A stretch of DNA of 24,910 bases from JBDNJM01 sp041687755 (GCA_041687755.1 JBDNJM010000119.1:1-24910); one strand, 5' to 3'; counted from the stretch's first letter, positions 16,301 through 22,378 are shown. Notes: generated by a model from the sequence alone, not told the origin. Numbers and translations: made by a program.

Positions 16301-17669
16301 TAAACACGCCGGTGCTTGAGCCCTGCAGCTCCTCCGCCGACCAGGCCGCGTTCTCGAACGCCTCCCAGGTCACCTCGAGCATCAGCCGCCCGCGCGGGTC
16401 CATTTGCTCGGCCTCGCGCGGGGAGATGCCGAAGAAGCCCGCATCGAAGCCGCGCACGTCGTCGATGAAGCCGCCGCAACGCGTATACATCTTGCCCGTC
16501 GCTTCTGGGTCGGGGTCGTAGTGCTCGTCGATGTCCCAGCGGTCGGGCGGCACCTCGATGATCGCGTCCGTGCCGTCCGCGGCGAGGCGCCAGAAGCTCT
16601 GCGTGTCGTTGGCGCCGCCGGGGAAGCGACAGGCCATGCCGACGATCGCCAGCGGTTCGGCGTCCGCAGCCTCGCGCTCGCGCAAGCGCTCGCCGCGCAG
16701 CTGCGCCAGGCGCAGCAGCTCGTCGCGCGAGAGGCCGAGCGGCTGTTCGTCCTCGGTACGGTTTGGCGTAGGGGACGACGGTGTCCCCGGGGTCTCAGCG
16801 GCAGCCTCCGGGATCGGCTCCGGCCCCGCGAGGATCATCGGCATCAGCAGCTCAACCAACGCGCGGGGCGTCGGGCAGTCGAACAGGGCGGTGGAGCTGA
16901 GCTCGAGCCCGAAGCGCTCCTCCAGCAGGATCTTGAAGTCGACGGCGAGTAACGAGTCGAAGCCGAGGTCGAGAAAGCCCTCGTCCGCGCCGATTTCCTC
17001 GTCCGCGTCGAACTGCAGGAACTCGACCAGCAGGGCGCCCAGGCGCCGGGTCAGGCGCGGTGCGCGCTCGGCTTCGGTGGCAGCGCGCAGCTCGGCGACG
17101 AAGTCGGCCTCGAGCGCGCTGGCCGAGGGCGCCTCCGCCGGCTCCTCCATGTCCACGTCGGCGCGGTCGACGATCGCCAGCACGATCTCGCCGCGCGAGC
17201 TGCCGCCCAGCCCGTCCGAGAACTCGACCCGCGTCCGCACCATCACGAAGTTTCGGCGGCGCTTGGCGTCGAGGATCTCGACCGTACCGCCGAAGTCGTC
17301 CGTGCGCATGGCGCGCTTGAACTTCGAGCGGAAGTCGTGGATCAGGATGTCGGGCAGCTGGCGATCGAAGTACTCCTCCAGCGTCATGCCGCTGAACACG
17401 TCGAGCACGCCGGAGATGACGCACTGCGCCATCAGCGCGTAGACCAGCTGGTTGTAGCAGAGGTTGAATTCGACCGAATTAAAGTGGCCCGTGTCGTCGA
17501 TGTAGCACGACTCGGAGATCGACAGCCGACCGTCGATGCGCACCTCGCACGAGCCGTCGGTGGGGACGACGAGTTCGGCGGAATGCAGATAACGGCAGTG
17601 CTCGCGGTAGGGGCGCAGCACGTGCCCGAGAAGTCGGGAGTCGAGGGGCTCGGTTCGGTCAGAGCCCAT
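10308..17669 (-). CDS. FcoT-ACP-KS-AT-DH-ER-KR-ACP megasynthase
   Basis: This 2453-aa protein joins two systems. Residues 1-170 resemble FcoT/Rv0098/ScoD hot-dog enzymes: RPY, ESCYIDDTGHFNSVE and CYNQLVY place Y21, Y56 and N73 where FcoT has Y33, Y66 and N83 (from memory). An ACP follows, with Ser239 in LGFDSLL. The rest is a fully reducing PKS module: KS ~345-770 (Cys510 in DTACSSSL, His645 in EAHGTGT, NIGH); AT ~880-1180 (Ser953 in GHSVG; HAFH at 1053-1056 indicates malonyl-CoA); DH ~1225-1490 (H1257, D1418; HxxxGxxxxP ends in Ala instead of Pro); a structural segment; ER ~1700-2030 (LGLNFKDAL, HGAAGGVG near 1880); KR ~2060-2250 (GGLGALG, Y2214; LHD keeps the Asp typical of B-type ketoreduction); ACP2 with Ser2381. 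The open frame continues upstream to 18071, but the ATG at 17669 overlaps the dioxygenase stop by one base (TGATG) and precedes the FcoT homology directly, so I choose it. It may act once or iteratively. Confidence 0.93.
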   Translation of the reverse strand: MGSDRTEPLDSRLLGHVLRPYREHCRYLHSAELVVPTDGSCEVRIDGRLSISESCYIDDTGHFNSVEFNLCYNQLVYALMAQCVISGVLDVFSGMTLEEYFDRQLPDILIHDFRSKFKRAMRTDDFGGTVEILDAKRRRNFVMVRTRVEFSDGLGGSSRGEIVLAIVDRADVDMEEPAEAPSASALEADFVAELRAATEAERAPRLTRRLGALLVEFLQFDADEEIGADEGFLDLGFDSLLAVDFKILLEERFGLELSSTALFDCPTPRALVELLMPMILAGPEPIPEAAAETPGTPSSPTPNRTEDEQPLGLSRDELLRLAQLRGERLREREAADAEPLAIVGMACRFPGGANDTQSFWRLAADGTDAIIEVPPDRWDIDEHYDPDPEATGKMYTRCGGFIDDVRGFDAGFFGISPREAEQMDPRGRLMLEVTWEAFENAAWSAEELQGSSTGVFIGALNSEYLESQGVRTPERAETYSATGTSSSTLAGRLSFTLGLTGPCFALDTACSSSLVALHQATSAIRNGECEAALVGAVNILIDAFANISVCKASMLAPDGRCKTFDASADGYVRSEGVAAIVIEPLSRALARGDRILGLVRGSAVNQDGASGGLTVPSSRAQEAVIRAALADGRLEPGDVDYIEAHGTGTVLGDPIEVSALDAVFGPPERRGRPLAIGSVKTNIGHTEPVAGLAGLIKVVQALRHEQLPAHLNFKHPSPHIPWERTVVEVVQEPRPWPRSERPRRAGINSFGFSGTNGHVVIEEAPLPAKRPASVERPEPIPLSADSPAALARVAQRLSAALEASPELRVADVARTLGPGRTQRSLRAGAVVADAAELSAFLRRVAEDPASSGVRRSAKEPRIAFLFTGQGSQLIGMGRDLYRLQPAFRASLERTAALLDSELEAPLTEVLWGDAAHLLGRTDHTQPCLFALQVALVDTWRAFGVEPEFVLGHSVGEIAAAWCAGVLSLEHAARLAAARGRLMVEHTTPGDMLEVLAEPSELQGLVDADSKRLGIAAINCEARVVLSGEPAAIAAAAERLKRQGLRSRALEVSHAFHSPLMEPMLEPFRAVLEGLDFHPPRLGFSSCLEPGCAPARLTDVEYWIEHVRRPVRFHEAMTRLVEAGPDALVEIGPAPVLLGLAKRFVEDDRIAFVPSQRTRSEDTEGDGWRQLGQAALDLFAKGVALDWRAVSAGSGGRPVELPAYPFDSTPHWVKPGRKGGLPADAHPLLGLQLDLASAPGGALFATELDPETPLVADHQVQGAVLVAAAAWVEAGLAAALRCGASQTAGIAELQISRARFVEPAGAEVQLVVTAGGGFEIFGRDKGADAFERHAGGRLLLDPPFESERLDLDALRAAAAESFDVDAYDASLRDLGLGYGPFYRRLEELHLAPDFALGRLRAPSAAEEEGPYVLHPGLLDAAFQTAGVLAARTGADALFLPTAIAELRVGAPRVRPVWVRTRLIEGSATADRLVLELDLLADDGTRVASVHGLQLARTAREALLAQTDPLRALGHGIRWQTVAVPTFDDAAAAGDWLLVGAQLGDLAQLLESAGARVQRFDSEQLGSHGPALSTWLGERLAACAEPRGIVHGLGLAAAGDDPPATVARELAVLRAALAAAAACERGNCTLLLATAGAQSTGDDGLHPDPARAALHGFAASAAFEHPQLGLVAFDQDPRAPDPEAQARALAAVLTSPPSNNPERRLAWRAGGLRAARLAALSVRDERTLGAPRFAAWSLRPTSYGDLGSLEARAVERREPGPEEVEIEVHALGLNFKDALYALGQLREYSGFERASDQPLGLECAGVVVRAGTAVQDLEPGDRVAALAAGVFQSHATLHRRLVLRVPDAIPLTDASGTLVAAMTIERAFRDLAELRGGDRVLIHGAAGGVGLAAVAFAQRVGAEVFATASPHKWPLLRELGVEHLYPSRELGYADAIRSATDGRGVEVVLDSPAGPHVPESLAALAEGGRFVEIGKLETWTTEQVAAERPDVRYAQFDLEELNLREPALVDALLARVEREWSADRLALAHRTLFPYAHAGRALRLLAASRHVGKLVVELPAGAAARSSIRSDACYLVTGGLGALGGHTATWLAEQGARELVLLGRRPDSERALALRETLEAAGASVRIEAVDVTDGAALDALFEDIGPRLAGVFHSAGVLHDGVAVGQPAEEVERVLAPKIRGAWNLHERTRDLALDHFVLFSSMASMLGNPGQSAYSAANAFLDGLAAKRRAAGLAGLSIAWGPWSGDGMAARMDERAAAALSARGMGSISPELGVRSLRSLLERPRATPVVGVLPITWNRYLAQLPQVPRFLERLGVEANPQAARDDTLARLRATIATGADTEALRAAIEGWVVEQLARVLGHASADSIDPQRPFAELGIDSLMGVELRHRFEAGLNIGLPVSMVLDYPNAAALAAFMAEQVESAGPDDDLAQLLGEIEQMSDAEAEARLSSEG
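10312..10316 (-). promoter_or_regulatory. ribosome binding site deciding the TTG start of the NRPS
   Basis: On the minus strand GAGGG lies five bases before the TTG at 10306, inside the last codons of the PKS gene. The next residues (SDPEHRADAEG, then an LSPAQRALFERR segment) look like a normal NRPS N-terminus, and no ATG or GTG fits better nearby. Translation is probably coupled to termination of the PKS gene. Confidence 0.55.
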
Positions 17670-18628
17670 CAAACGCGCCGCCCGCGAGGCTCGTTTGCGC
17701 AGAAATTCTGCCCGTCGTAGACGCCGATGCGGTAGCTGACGCTGGGTTCGCCGTCCGCGCCGCCCACGGCCTGGTGAATCAGCTGGCGGTTGTCCCACAG
17801 CAGGATGTCGCCGGTCGTCCACGGGTGCACGTGCACGTGGGTGTCGTTCTCGATGCTCAGGAACAGGCGTTCGAGCAGCGGGCGGCCCTGCTCGATAGCG
17901 TGGCCCTCGATGCCGACGGTAAAGCCGCGGCTGGCGTACAGGCAGTCCCGCTCGATTACGGGGTGGCGCATGACCAGCGGGTGGCTGACCGTCGGGGTTT
18001 CCGCGCCGAACTCCTCGAGGATCTGCGTGATCGACTTGTCGATGTCGCAGGGCTGGATCTTGTAGCGCCACTTGGCCTCGTGGATGCCGCGTGCGTCGCG
18101 GGCAAGGGTGGCGAGGTCGGTCGGCAGTGCGTCGAGGGCCGCGGCCATATCGATGTAGTGGGTGCCGCGGCTGCCGGAGGGGATCGCCTTCGGCGTGACC
18201 AGCGTCATCGGCAGCGGCTCCTCGAAGAACTGGTAGTCGGTGTGCCAGTACGCGCCGGTGCCGGCGACGCCGACCTTGCGGCCGTCCATCGGCACGTTCG
18301 AGGACACGAAGATCTCGGGGTGCGCGGGGTGGTGGTAGTTCGGCTGGAAGTAGATCTGGGGCTCGCCGAGGGCGCGCGCGAACTCGATGTACTCGGGGTC
18401 GGAGAGGTCCAGGCCGCGGAACACGACCAGCTTGTGCTCGTAGACCAGGGCCCGAATGGCGGCGCAGCGGTCTGGCGTGAGCGCGCTCGGGTCGAGCCCG
18501 CGCAGTTCGAGGCCGATGCCGGGGCGCCCGGTGGGCGTGGTCGTGGGCGGGACGAGTTCTTGGACGATCTCGCTCAGGAGGTCTAAAGCGGCCTGGGCAG
18601 GGAGCACAGCGGGGCTGTTCGACGGCAT
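17669..18628 (-). CDS. Fe(II)/2-oxoglutarate dioxygenase, ScoE/Rv0097-like (probable isonitrile former)
   Basis: This 319-aa TauD-superfamily enzyme has the facial triad H129-x-D131 (AYWHTDYQF) and H285 (WDNRQLIHQA). R154 (GSRGT) and R300 (SYRIGVYDG) sit where 2-oxoglutarate-binding Arg residues are expected. Known relatives ScoE and Rv0097 convert an N-carboxymethyl beta-amino acid into a beta-isonitrile acid by oxidative decarboxylation. That role is assigned here by similarity and, above all, by the adjacent FcoT domain, ACP, ligase and reductase-terminated NRPS. I place the start at the ATG at 18628 (MPSNSPAV). The frame is open to 18838, but the extra 70 residues are Arg/Ala/Pro-rich and would use up the divergent promoter region. 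It is the first gene of the leftward operon and overlaps the megasynthase gene by one base. An ordinary TauD-type hydroxylase is the alternative if the context misleads. Confidence 0.88.
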   Translation of the reverse strand: MPSNSPAVLPAQAALDLLSEIVQELVPPTTTPTGRPGIGLELRGLDPSALTPDRCAAIRALVYEHKLVVFRGLDLSDPEYIEFARALGEPQIYFQPNYHHPAHPEIFVSSNVPMDGRKVGVAGTGAYWHTDYQFFEEPLPMTLVTPKAIPSGSRGTHYIDMAAALDALPTDLATLARDARGIHEAKWRYKIQPCDIDKSITQILEEFGAETPTVSHPLVMRHPVIERDCLYASRGFTVGIEGHAIEQGRPLLERLFLSIENDTHVHVHPWTTGDILLWDNRQLIHQAVGGADGEPSVSYRIGVYDGQNFCANEPRGRRV

Positions 18629-18928
18629 AGCGGCAAGGGAGCGGTGGGGGGCGGCCGGCCGGGTCGCTGACGGCGACGGGGCGGCGGTTGCTGCGCGGGC
18701 GAGGCGGCCGGGGGTGGCCTTGCTCGTGGCAGCGCGTCTAGGTTTCGAGTTTAGGAGGGTGTCGTGGTTTGGGTGGGTAATTTGGAACCTTCGACAGGTC
18801 TGGCCCGTCTCGTCGCGCGAAGCTGTCAAGACTTGCACCGCGGGTGCCTGGCCGGGTTACCTGCCCCTGGAGCGCGCACCCGAAGGAGCGTCGCGGCGGG
18901 CGGATCCCTGCTGGGCTACCCTCGCTGC
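18629..18928. promoter_or_regulatory. divergent intergenic region between dioxygenase and ligase genes
   Basis: These 300 bases separate the starts of two divergently transcribed cluster genes, so promoters for the leftward operon and for the ligase should lie here. I see no convincing -35/-10 pair. TTGCAC at 18833-18838 is a weak candidate on the plus strand, without a good -10 element. A short 5-3-5 inverted repeat (GCACC at 18835-18839, GGTGC at 18843-18847) is the only obvious symmetric element. The 18700-18790 part is less GC-rich than its surroundings, as expected for a promoter. No gene is evident. Confidence 0.45.
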
Positions 18929-20488
18929 ATGTCGATTCCGATCAGCGACCGGTCCGGTTTGAACACTCTGGGAGACATCGCGCGGAAGTGGGCCGTGGCC
19001 GCACCCGAGCGCACGGCCCTGCGGTTCGGCGGGGTCGACGTGTCGTACGCCGGGCTGCACGAGCGCTCGAACCGGGTGGCCCAGGCGCTCTTGGCGGACG
19101 GGCTCAAGCCCGGAGATCGTGTAGCGCTATTGGCGAAGGACTCGCACCGGACCTTTGAGTGGATCCTGGGGGCGGCGAAGGCGGGGCTAGTGGTGCTCGG
19201 CCTGAACTGGCGGCTCCGCCTGGGCGAGCTCGAGTTCATCCTGCAGGACGCGGGCGCACGCGCGCTGTTCGGCGATCCTGAGTTCACCGGTCCGCTAGGC
19301 GATGCCGTGCCAGGTCGGGCGATCGACTTCTCAGGGCCTGAGTACGCCGCCTGGCGCGACGCCGCAGCGAACCAGGATCCGCACCTCGACCGCGACCCCG
19401 AGAGCGTGGTGGTGCAGATGTACACCAGCGGAACGACCGGACTCCCGAAGGGTGTGATGCTGGCGCACCGCAGCTTTTTCGCCGTCCTCGATGGCCTCGC
19501 CGCCGCGCAGGACCCGTGGATCGGTTGGAGCACGGCCGACGTCAATCTGCTGTGCATCCCGAGCTTTCACATCGGCGGGCTGTGGTGGGCGATGGTCGGG
19601 CTGCAGGTCGGCGCGCAGAACGTGGTGCTCGCCAGCTTCGTAGCCTCCGAGCTCTTGGACGCGATCGAGTCCCGGCGGGTGACGCGCGTGTGCCTCGTGC
19701 CGGCCATGCTTCAGGTGGCCCTCGGTGAACCGGGCTTCGAGGGCACCGACCTTTCTTCGCTGCGGACGATCGTCTACGGGGGCTCCCCGATCCCGCGCCC
19801 GTTGATGGAGCGGGCGATGCGCGGCTTCGCCTGCGACTTCGCACAGATCTACGGCCTGACCGAGACGGGCAACACGGCCGTCTGCCTGCGGCCCGAGGAC
19901 CATAGCGATCTGGAGGCCGAGTGGATGACTGCCGCCGGTCGGCCCTACCCGGGCGTCGAGATTGCGATCCTAGGAGCGACGGGCGAGCACCTGGGGCCGC
20001 GCGAGGCCGGTGAGATCGCCATCCGATCGGGAGCAAACATGGTCGGCTACTGGCAGCGGCCGGAGGCGACCGCCGAGGCGCTGCGCGACGGATGGATCCA
20101 CACCGGCGACGGCGGCTTCCTAGACGAGCGCGGCTTCTGTTACGTCCACGATCGGCTGAAGGACATGATCATCTACGCCGGGGAGAACGTGTACCCGGCA
20201 GAGATCGAGAGCGTGCTGTGCGAGCACGAGGGAGTTCTGGAGGCGGCCGTGATCGGGGTGCCCGACGAGCGCTGGGGCGAGGTCGTCAAGGCTATCGTCG
20301 TCAAGCGGTCCGGGGCCGAAGTTCGCGTGCGCGCGCTGCTGTCCCACGCGCGCGAGCGGCTGGCGGACTTCAAGGTTCCGAAGTCGGTGGACTTCATGGA
20401 GGCGCTGCCGCGCACGCCGAGCGGAAAGATCCAGAAGGCGGTGCTGCGCGAGCCGTACTGGGCCGGCCGCGATCGGCAGGTGAACTGA
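18929..20488 (+). CDS. fatty acyl-CoA/acyl-ACP ligase (FadD/ScoC-like, ANL superfamily)
   Basis: This 519-aa adenylating enzyme should activate a carboxylic acid as acyl-AMP and pass it to CoA or a carrier protein. Motifs: YTSGTTGLPKG at 165-175, PSFHIGGLWW at 211-220, YGLTETG at 308-314, GWIHTGD at 388-394, DRLKDMIIYAGENVYP at 408-423, and the catalytic Lys500 in PSGKIQK. The start is the ATG at 18929; the frame extends upstream to 18764, but that part looks like shadow translation. Its position, divergent from the dioxygenase, makes it the natural counterpart of ScoC or FadD10, which load the fatty acid (and possibly the isonitrile acid) onto the ACP in INLP pathways. Sequence alone does not show whether it prefers CoA or an ACP; a general fatty-acid or cyclohex-enecarboxylate-type ligase is possible. 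Confidence 0.92.
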   Translation: MSIPISDRSGLNTLGDIARKWAVAAPERTALRFGGVDVSYAGLHERSNRVAQALLADGLKPGDRVALLAKDSHRTFEWILGAAKAGLVVLGLNWRLRLGELEFILQDAGARALFGDPEFTGPLGDAVPGRAIDFSGPEYAAWRDAAANQDPHLDRDPESVVVQMYTSGTTGLPKGVMLAHRSFFAVLDGLAAAQDPWIGWSTADVNLLCIPSFHIGGLWWAMVGLQVGAQNVVLASFVASELLDAIESRRVTRVCLVPAMLQVALGEPGFEGTDLSSLRTIVYGGSPIPRPLMERAMRGFACDFAQIYGLTETGNTAVCLRPEDHSDLEAEWMTAAGRPYPGVEIAILGATGEHLGPREAGEIAIRSGANMVGYWQRPEATAEALRDGWIHTGDGGFLDERGFCYVHDRLKDMIIYAGENVYPAEIESVLCEHEGVLEAAVIGVPDERWGEVVKAIVVKRSGAEVRVRALLSHARERLADFKVPKSVDFMEALPRTPSGKIQKAVLREPYWAGRDRQVN

Positions 20489-20493
20489 AGCGC

Positions 20494-20511
20494 CGGGGCG
20501 TCCGTGCCCCG
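20494..20511. terminator. small hairpin after the ligase gene
   Basis: CGGGGC (20494-20499) pairs with GCCCCG (20506-20511) around a 6-nt loop, beginning 5 nt after the ligase stop. No T-tract follows. It is a possible transcription end signal. Confidence 0.3.
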
Positions 20512-20581
20512 ATGCAAGCCTTCCCTGCAGTCGCCCCTGGCCTGGGAAGGAGCGGCCCCGAGCTTTGGCACGGGCGGAACC

Positions 20582-20598
20582 GAGCTGCTGCGCAGCTC
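20582..20598. terminator. small hairpin after the 425-aa gene
   Basis: GAGCTGC (20582-20588) and GCAGCTC (20592-20598) form a perfect 7-bp stem with a 3-nt loop. It lies immediately downstream of the stop at 20600-20602 of the minus-strand gene. There is no T-tract. It could end transcription of that gene, which converges with the ligase. Confidence 0.3.
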
Positions 20599-20599
20599 C

Positions 20600-21877
20600 T
20601 CAGGCCAGCGGAAGTCGCGTGGCCAAAATCAGCGCCGTTGGCACGGGCGGATGCTGCAGCGCGACGCGGTACGCGTCGAACTCCGCGGGGTCCCAGCCTC
20701 CGGCGGAGAGCATGAATTTCGTCATGTCCGCGTGACGCGGGAAGCGATCCGAAGCGAGTCGATCAATGCCCTGGCCCATCAGCTCGATCCTCGACTCCAG
20801 GGGCAGCCCGCGCTCCTCGCGCGAATCCGCGTGGAACGGTGAGCGGCCGTCGAGCGTGCCGGTGAGCCGCACGTTCGACGGCGCATCCCAGCCGAGCCCG
20901 CGGTGCAGCAGCAGGTCCATCTGCAGGAACTCGGTTGGCGTCGCGCACTGGATTCCGAGTTCGCACGCGGCGTCGGGGTCGTCGGTCCGCACGCCACCGA
21001 GTCGTTCGATCTGCACGCCGTACACGATCGTCTCGACGTGCGTGTTTCCAACCGGGCCAGGGGGCAGCTCGTAGCGCGTCCAGTCGTCCGAACGGAGCAC
21101 GTCGATCGCCGGGAGGGGATGCGAGCAGAACTCCGGGACGAGCGGCGCCTGGTCCGGCCCGGACTGGCTTTCGACCAGTGCGCGACCGCCGGCGGGGAAT
21201 GGGGTGTTGCGGTCGTGGTACCAGCTCTGACGCGAGAAGAGCCGCCAGCGGGTGTCGTTGCGGGTGCGTCGAAAGCCCGCCAGGCCCTCCATTTTGAGGA
21301 CGTCGGCGAAGTCGGAGTTCTCCGCGTTCGGCACCACGGCCGTGATGCCGAACTGGGCTGCGGCCTGAACGCCCCAGACGGCGGCGTTGCCGCGGAAGGC
21401 GTCGCGGCGCACCCGCTGCAGCGACTGGACTTCCGTGATCGCCCCCGCGCGCCGGGTGTGATCGAGACCCTGCACCATCATCTCGAGCGTGGCTCGGTCG
21501 CCCGCGTGGCGTCGGACCATCGCGTCGAATCCGCGGACGGAATGCTGGAACGCGGTGCGGCTCGCTTCGCCGGCGGGGACTCCGAGTCCCTCATCGAGGA
21601 TCTTGAGGCCGCCGGGACCGGGTAGGAACCGGAGCGCGACCGCCGGGTCCTCGGTGTGGATCAGGCGCGAGACCTTCCACGTGAGGTTCTTGTCCAACCG
21701 GAAGCTGCGCGAGAGTTCCTGGGGCCTTGTCGCGTCGCCGCCGGCAGCCGTAACGAGGTCCGTCAGCGCGCGCCGGACGGTCAAGACCGCCTGGTCGTAG
21801 TCGCTTCCGAAGCTGTCCTTCAGATTCGTGGGCTGCTTGGTCTGGGCGGGTTCTGAGATCGATTGAGGGCCATCCAT
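20600..21877 (-). CDS. conserved-looking protein of unknown function, possible N-terminal helix-turn-helix
   Basis: This 425-aa protein belongs to no family I can name. Residues ~27-75 (DYDQAVLTVRRALTDLV, then ELSRSFRLDKNLTWKVSRLI) look like a winged or simple helix-turn-helix with a basic recognition helix. The rest is a mixed alpha/beta, probably soluble region without signal peptide or membrane segments; it includes a His-rich stretch (RRHAGDRATLEMMVQGLDHTRR) around 122-143. Codon use resembles its neighbours, and the opposite-strand frames look like shadows. The start is the ATG at 21877. The gene converges with the ligase and stands alone, outside the biosynthetic operon, so I do not infer a role in the pathway. 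A transcription regulator is the most likely guess, but it is only a guess. Confidence 0.75.
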   Translation of the reverse strand: MDGPQSISEPAQTKQPTNLKDSFGSDYDQAVLTVRRALTDLVTAAGGDATRPQELSRSFRLDKNLTWKVSRLIHTEDPAVALRFLPGPGGLKILDEGLGVPAGEASRTAFQHSVRGFDAMVRRHAGDRATLEMMVQGLDHTRRAGAITEVQSLQRVRRDAFRGNAAVWGVQAAAQFGITAVVPNAENSDFADVLKMEGLAGFRRTRNDTRWRLFSRQSWYHDRNTPFPAGGRALVESQSGPDQAPLVPEFCSHPLPAIDVLRSDDWTRYELPPGPVGNTHVETIVYGVQIERLGGVRTDDPDAACELGIQCATPTEFLQMDLLLHRGLGWDAPSNVRLTGTLDGRSPFHADSREERGLPLESRIELMGQGIDRLASDRFPRHADMTKFMLSAGGWDPAEFDAYRVALQHPPVPTALILATRLPLA

Positions 21878-22216
21878 GCTCGTTCAAGCTAGCCGCGTGG
21901 TCGGAATGAAGGGAAGGGCAAGTTTGTCCCTAGGGAACAAGAACGCTCAATTAGGTCGAGGCCTAGGGCCGTTCCCGCGGCCGTCTTCCCGAGCCGTTGG
22001 CCGCGTGCCCCAGCGCGAGCGGTGGGGGGGCCTCGAAAACAGGACGCAGACGCGTGCCACTAGGGCGGTCTCGGCCTGGGCGAACCCCGGGGCGAAGGTC
22101 CTTGGCTCGAGCGGCCGCCGGGTCTCGGAAGGCCCGGCGGCCGCTCGAGGGCCGCGAGCGTCTTCGCAGGGCGGAATGCGGGCTAGCTGCTGCCCGGTCC
22201 GAACCATCGCGCCTGG
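21878..22216. other. 339-bp non-coding gap
   Basis: No convincing gene lies between the two minus-strand genes. The gap holds the upstream region of the 425-aa gene, with a less GC-rich stretch at 21890-21955. It also holds the long perfect hairpin at 22106-22149. A looser pairing is possible between GGGAAC near 21934 and GTTCCC near 21970. Confidence 0.5.
22106..22149. terminator. perfect 17-bp-stem hairpin
   Basis: CTCGAGCGGCCGCCGGG (22106-22122) is exactly complementary, inverted, to CCCGGCGGCCGCTCGAG (22133-22149). The loop is 10 nt (22123-22132). It lies about 70 bases beyond the stop of the 32-aa minus-strand gene. A terminator or mRNA-stabilising hairpin for that gene is the simplest reading, although no T-tract follows on either strand. 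A protein-binding palindrome or a mobile repeat unit is also possible. Confidence 0.55.
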
Positions 22217-22315
22217 TCAGGCTTCGCGCAGCGGACAGCGCTTGCAGCGCTTCTTCGGCGGCTTGTCGCAGCAGCGGCTCTTGGGAGCCTTGCTTTTCTT
22301 GGTCTTCTTCGACAT
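22217..22315 (-). CDS. 32-aa basic, Cys-rich small protein
   Basis: An ATG at 22315 opens a 32-codon frame ending at TGA (22217-22219). It encodes a very basic peptide: MSKKTKKSKAPKSR, then a CC pair (residues 15-16), then KKRCKRCP with CxxC at residues 24-27. Four Cys spaced CC-x7-C-x2-C could form a small metal site, and the N-terminal Lys-rich tail suggests nucleic-acid or ribosome contact. I recall similar short 'CKRCP' proteins annotated as hypothetical in GC-rich bacteria, but cannot verify this here. It is divergent from the bacterioferritin-like gene, and the Fur-box-like palindrome lies between the two starts. A longer frame through this region (up to 22852) is an antisense shadow of the ferritin gene. 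Confidence 0.6.
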   Translation of the reverse strand: MSKKTKKSKAPKSRCCDKPPKKRCKRCPLREA

Positions 22316-22378
22316 TGGGGGCTTGCCGGGCCCCTGGGGGGCGTTTTCCGACCGCGTAGCCAACCCTACCCCGGATTT

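Noticed and set aside
2822..17669. Many long frames on the plus strand and in other minus frames across the PKS and NRPS genes
   Set aside because: They are Arg/Ala/Ser/Pro-rich shadows expected in high-GC DNA and have no family motifs.
17670..18071. N-terminal extension of the PKS frame up to 18071
   Set aside because: This part is fully covered by the dioxygenase in another frame, is Arg/Pro-rich, and precedes the clear FcoT-like start at 17669.
18629..18838. Longer dioxygenase start at 18838
   Set aside because: The extra 70 residues are low-complexity Arg/Ala/Pro and lie in the divergent promoter region; family similarity begins after the ATG at 18628.
18764..18928. Longer start of the acyl ligase at 18764
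   Set aside because: The extension shows no ligase similarity and overlaps the probable promoter; MSIPISDRSG at 18929 is a normal N-terminus.
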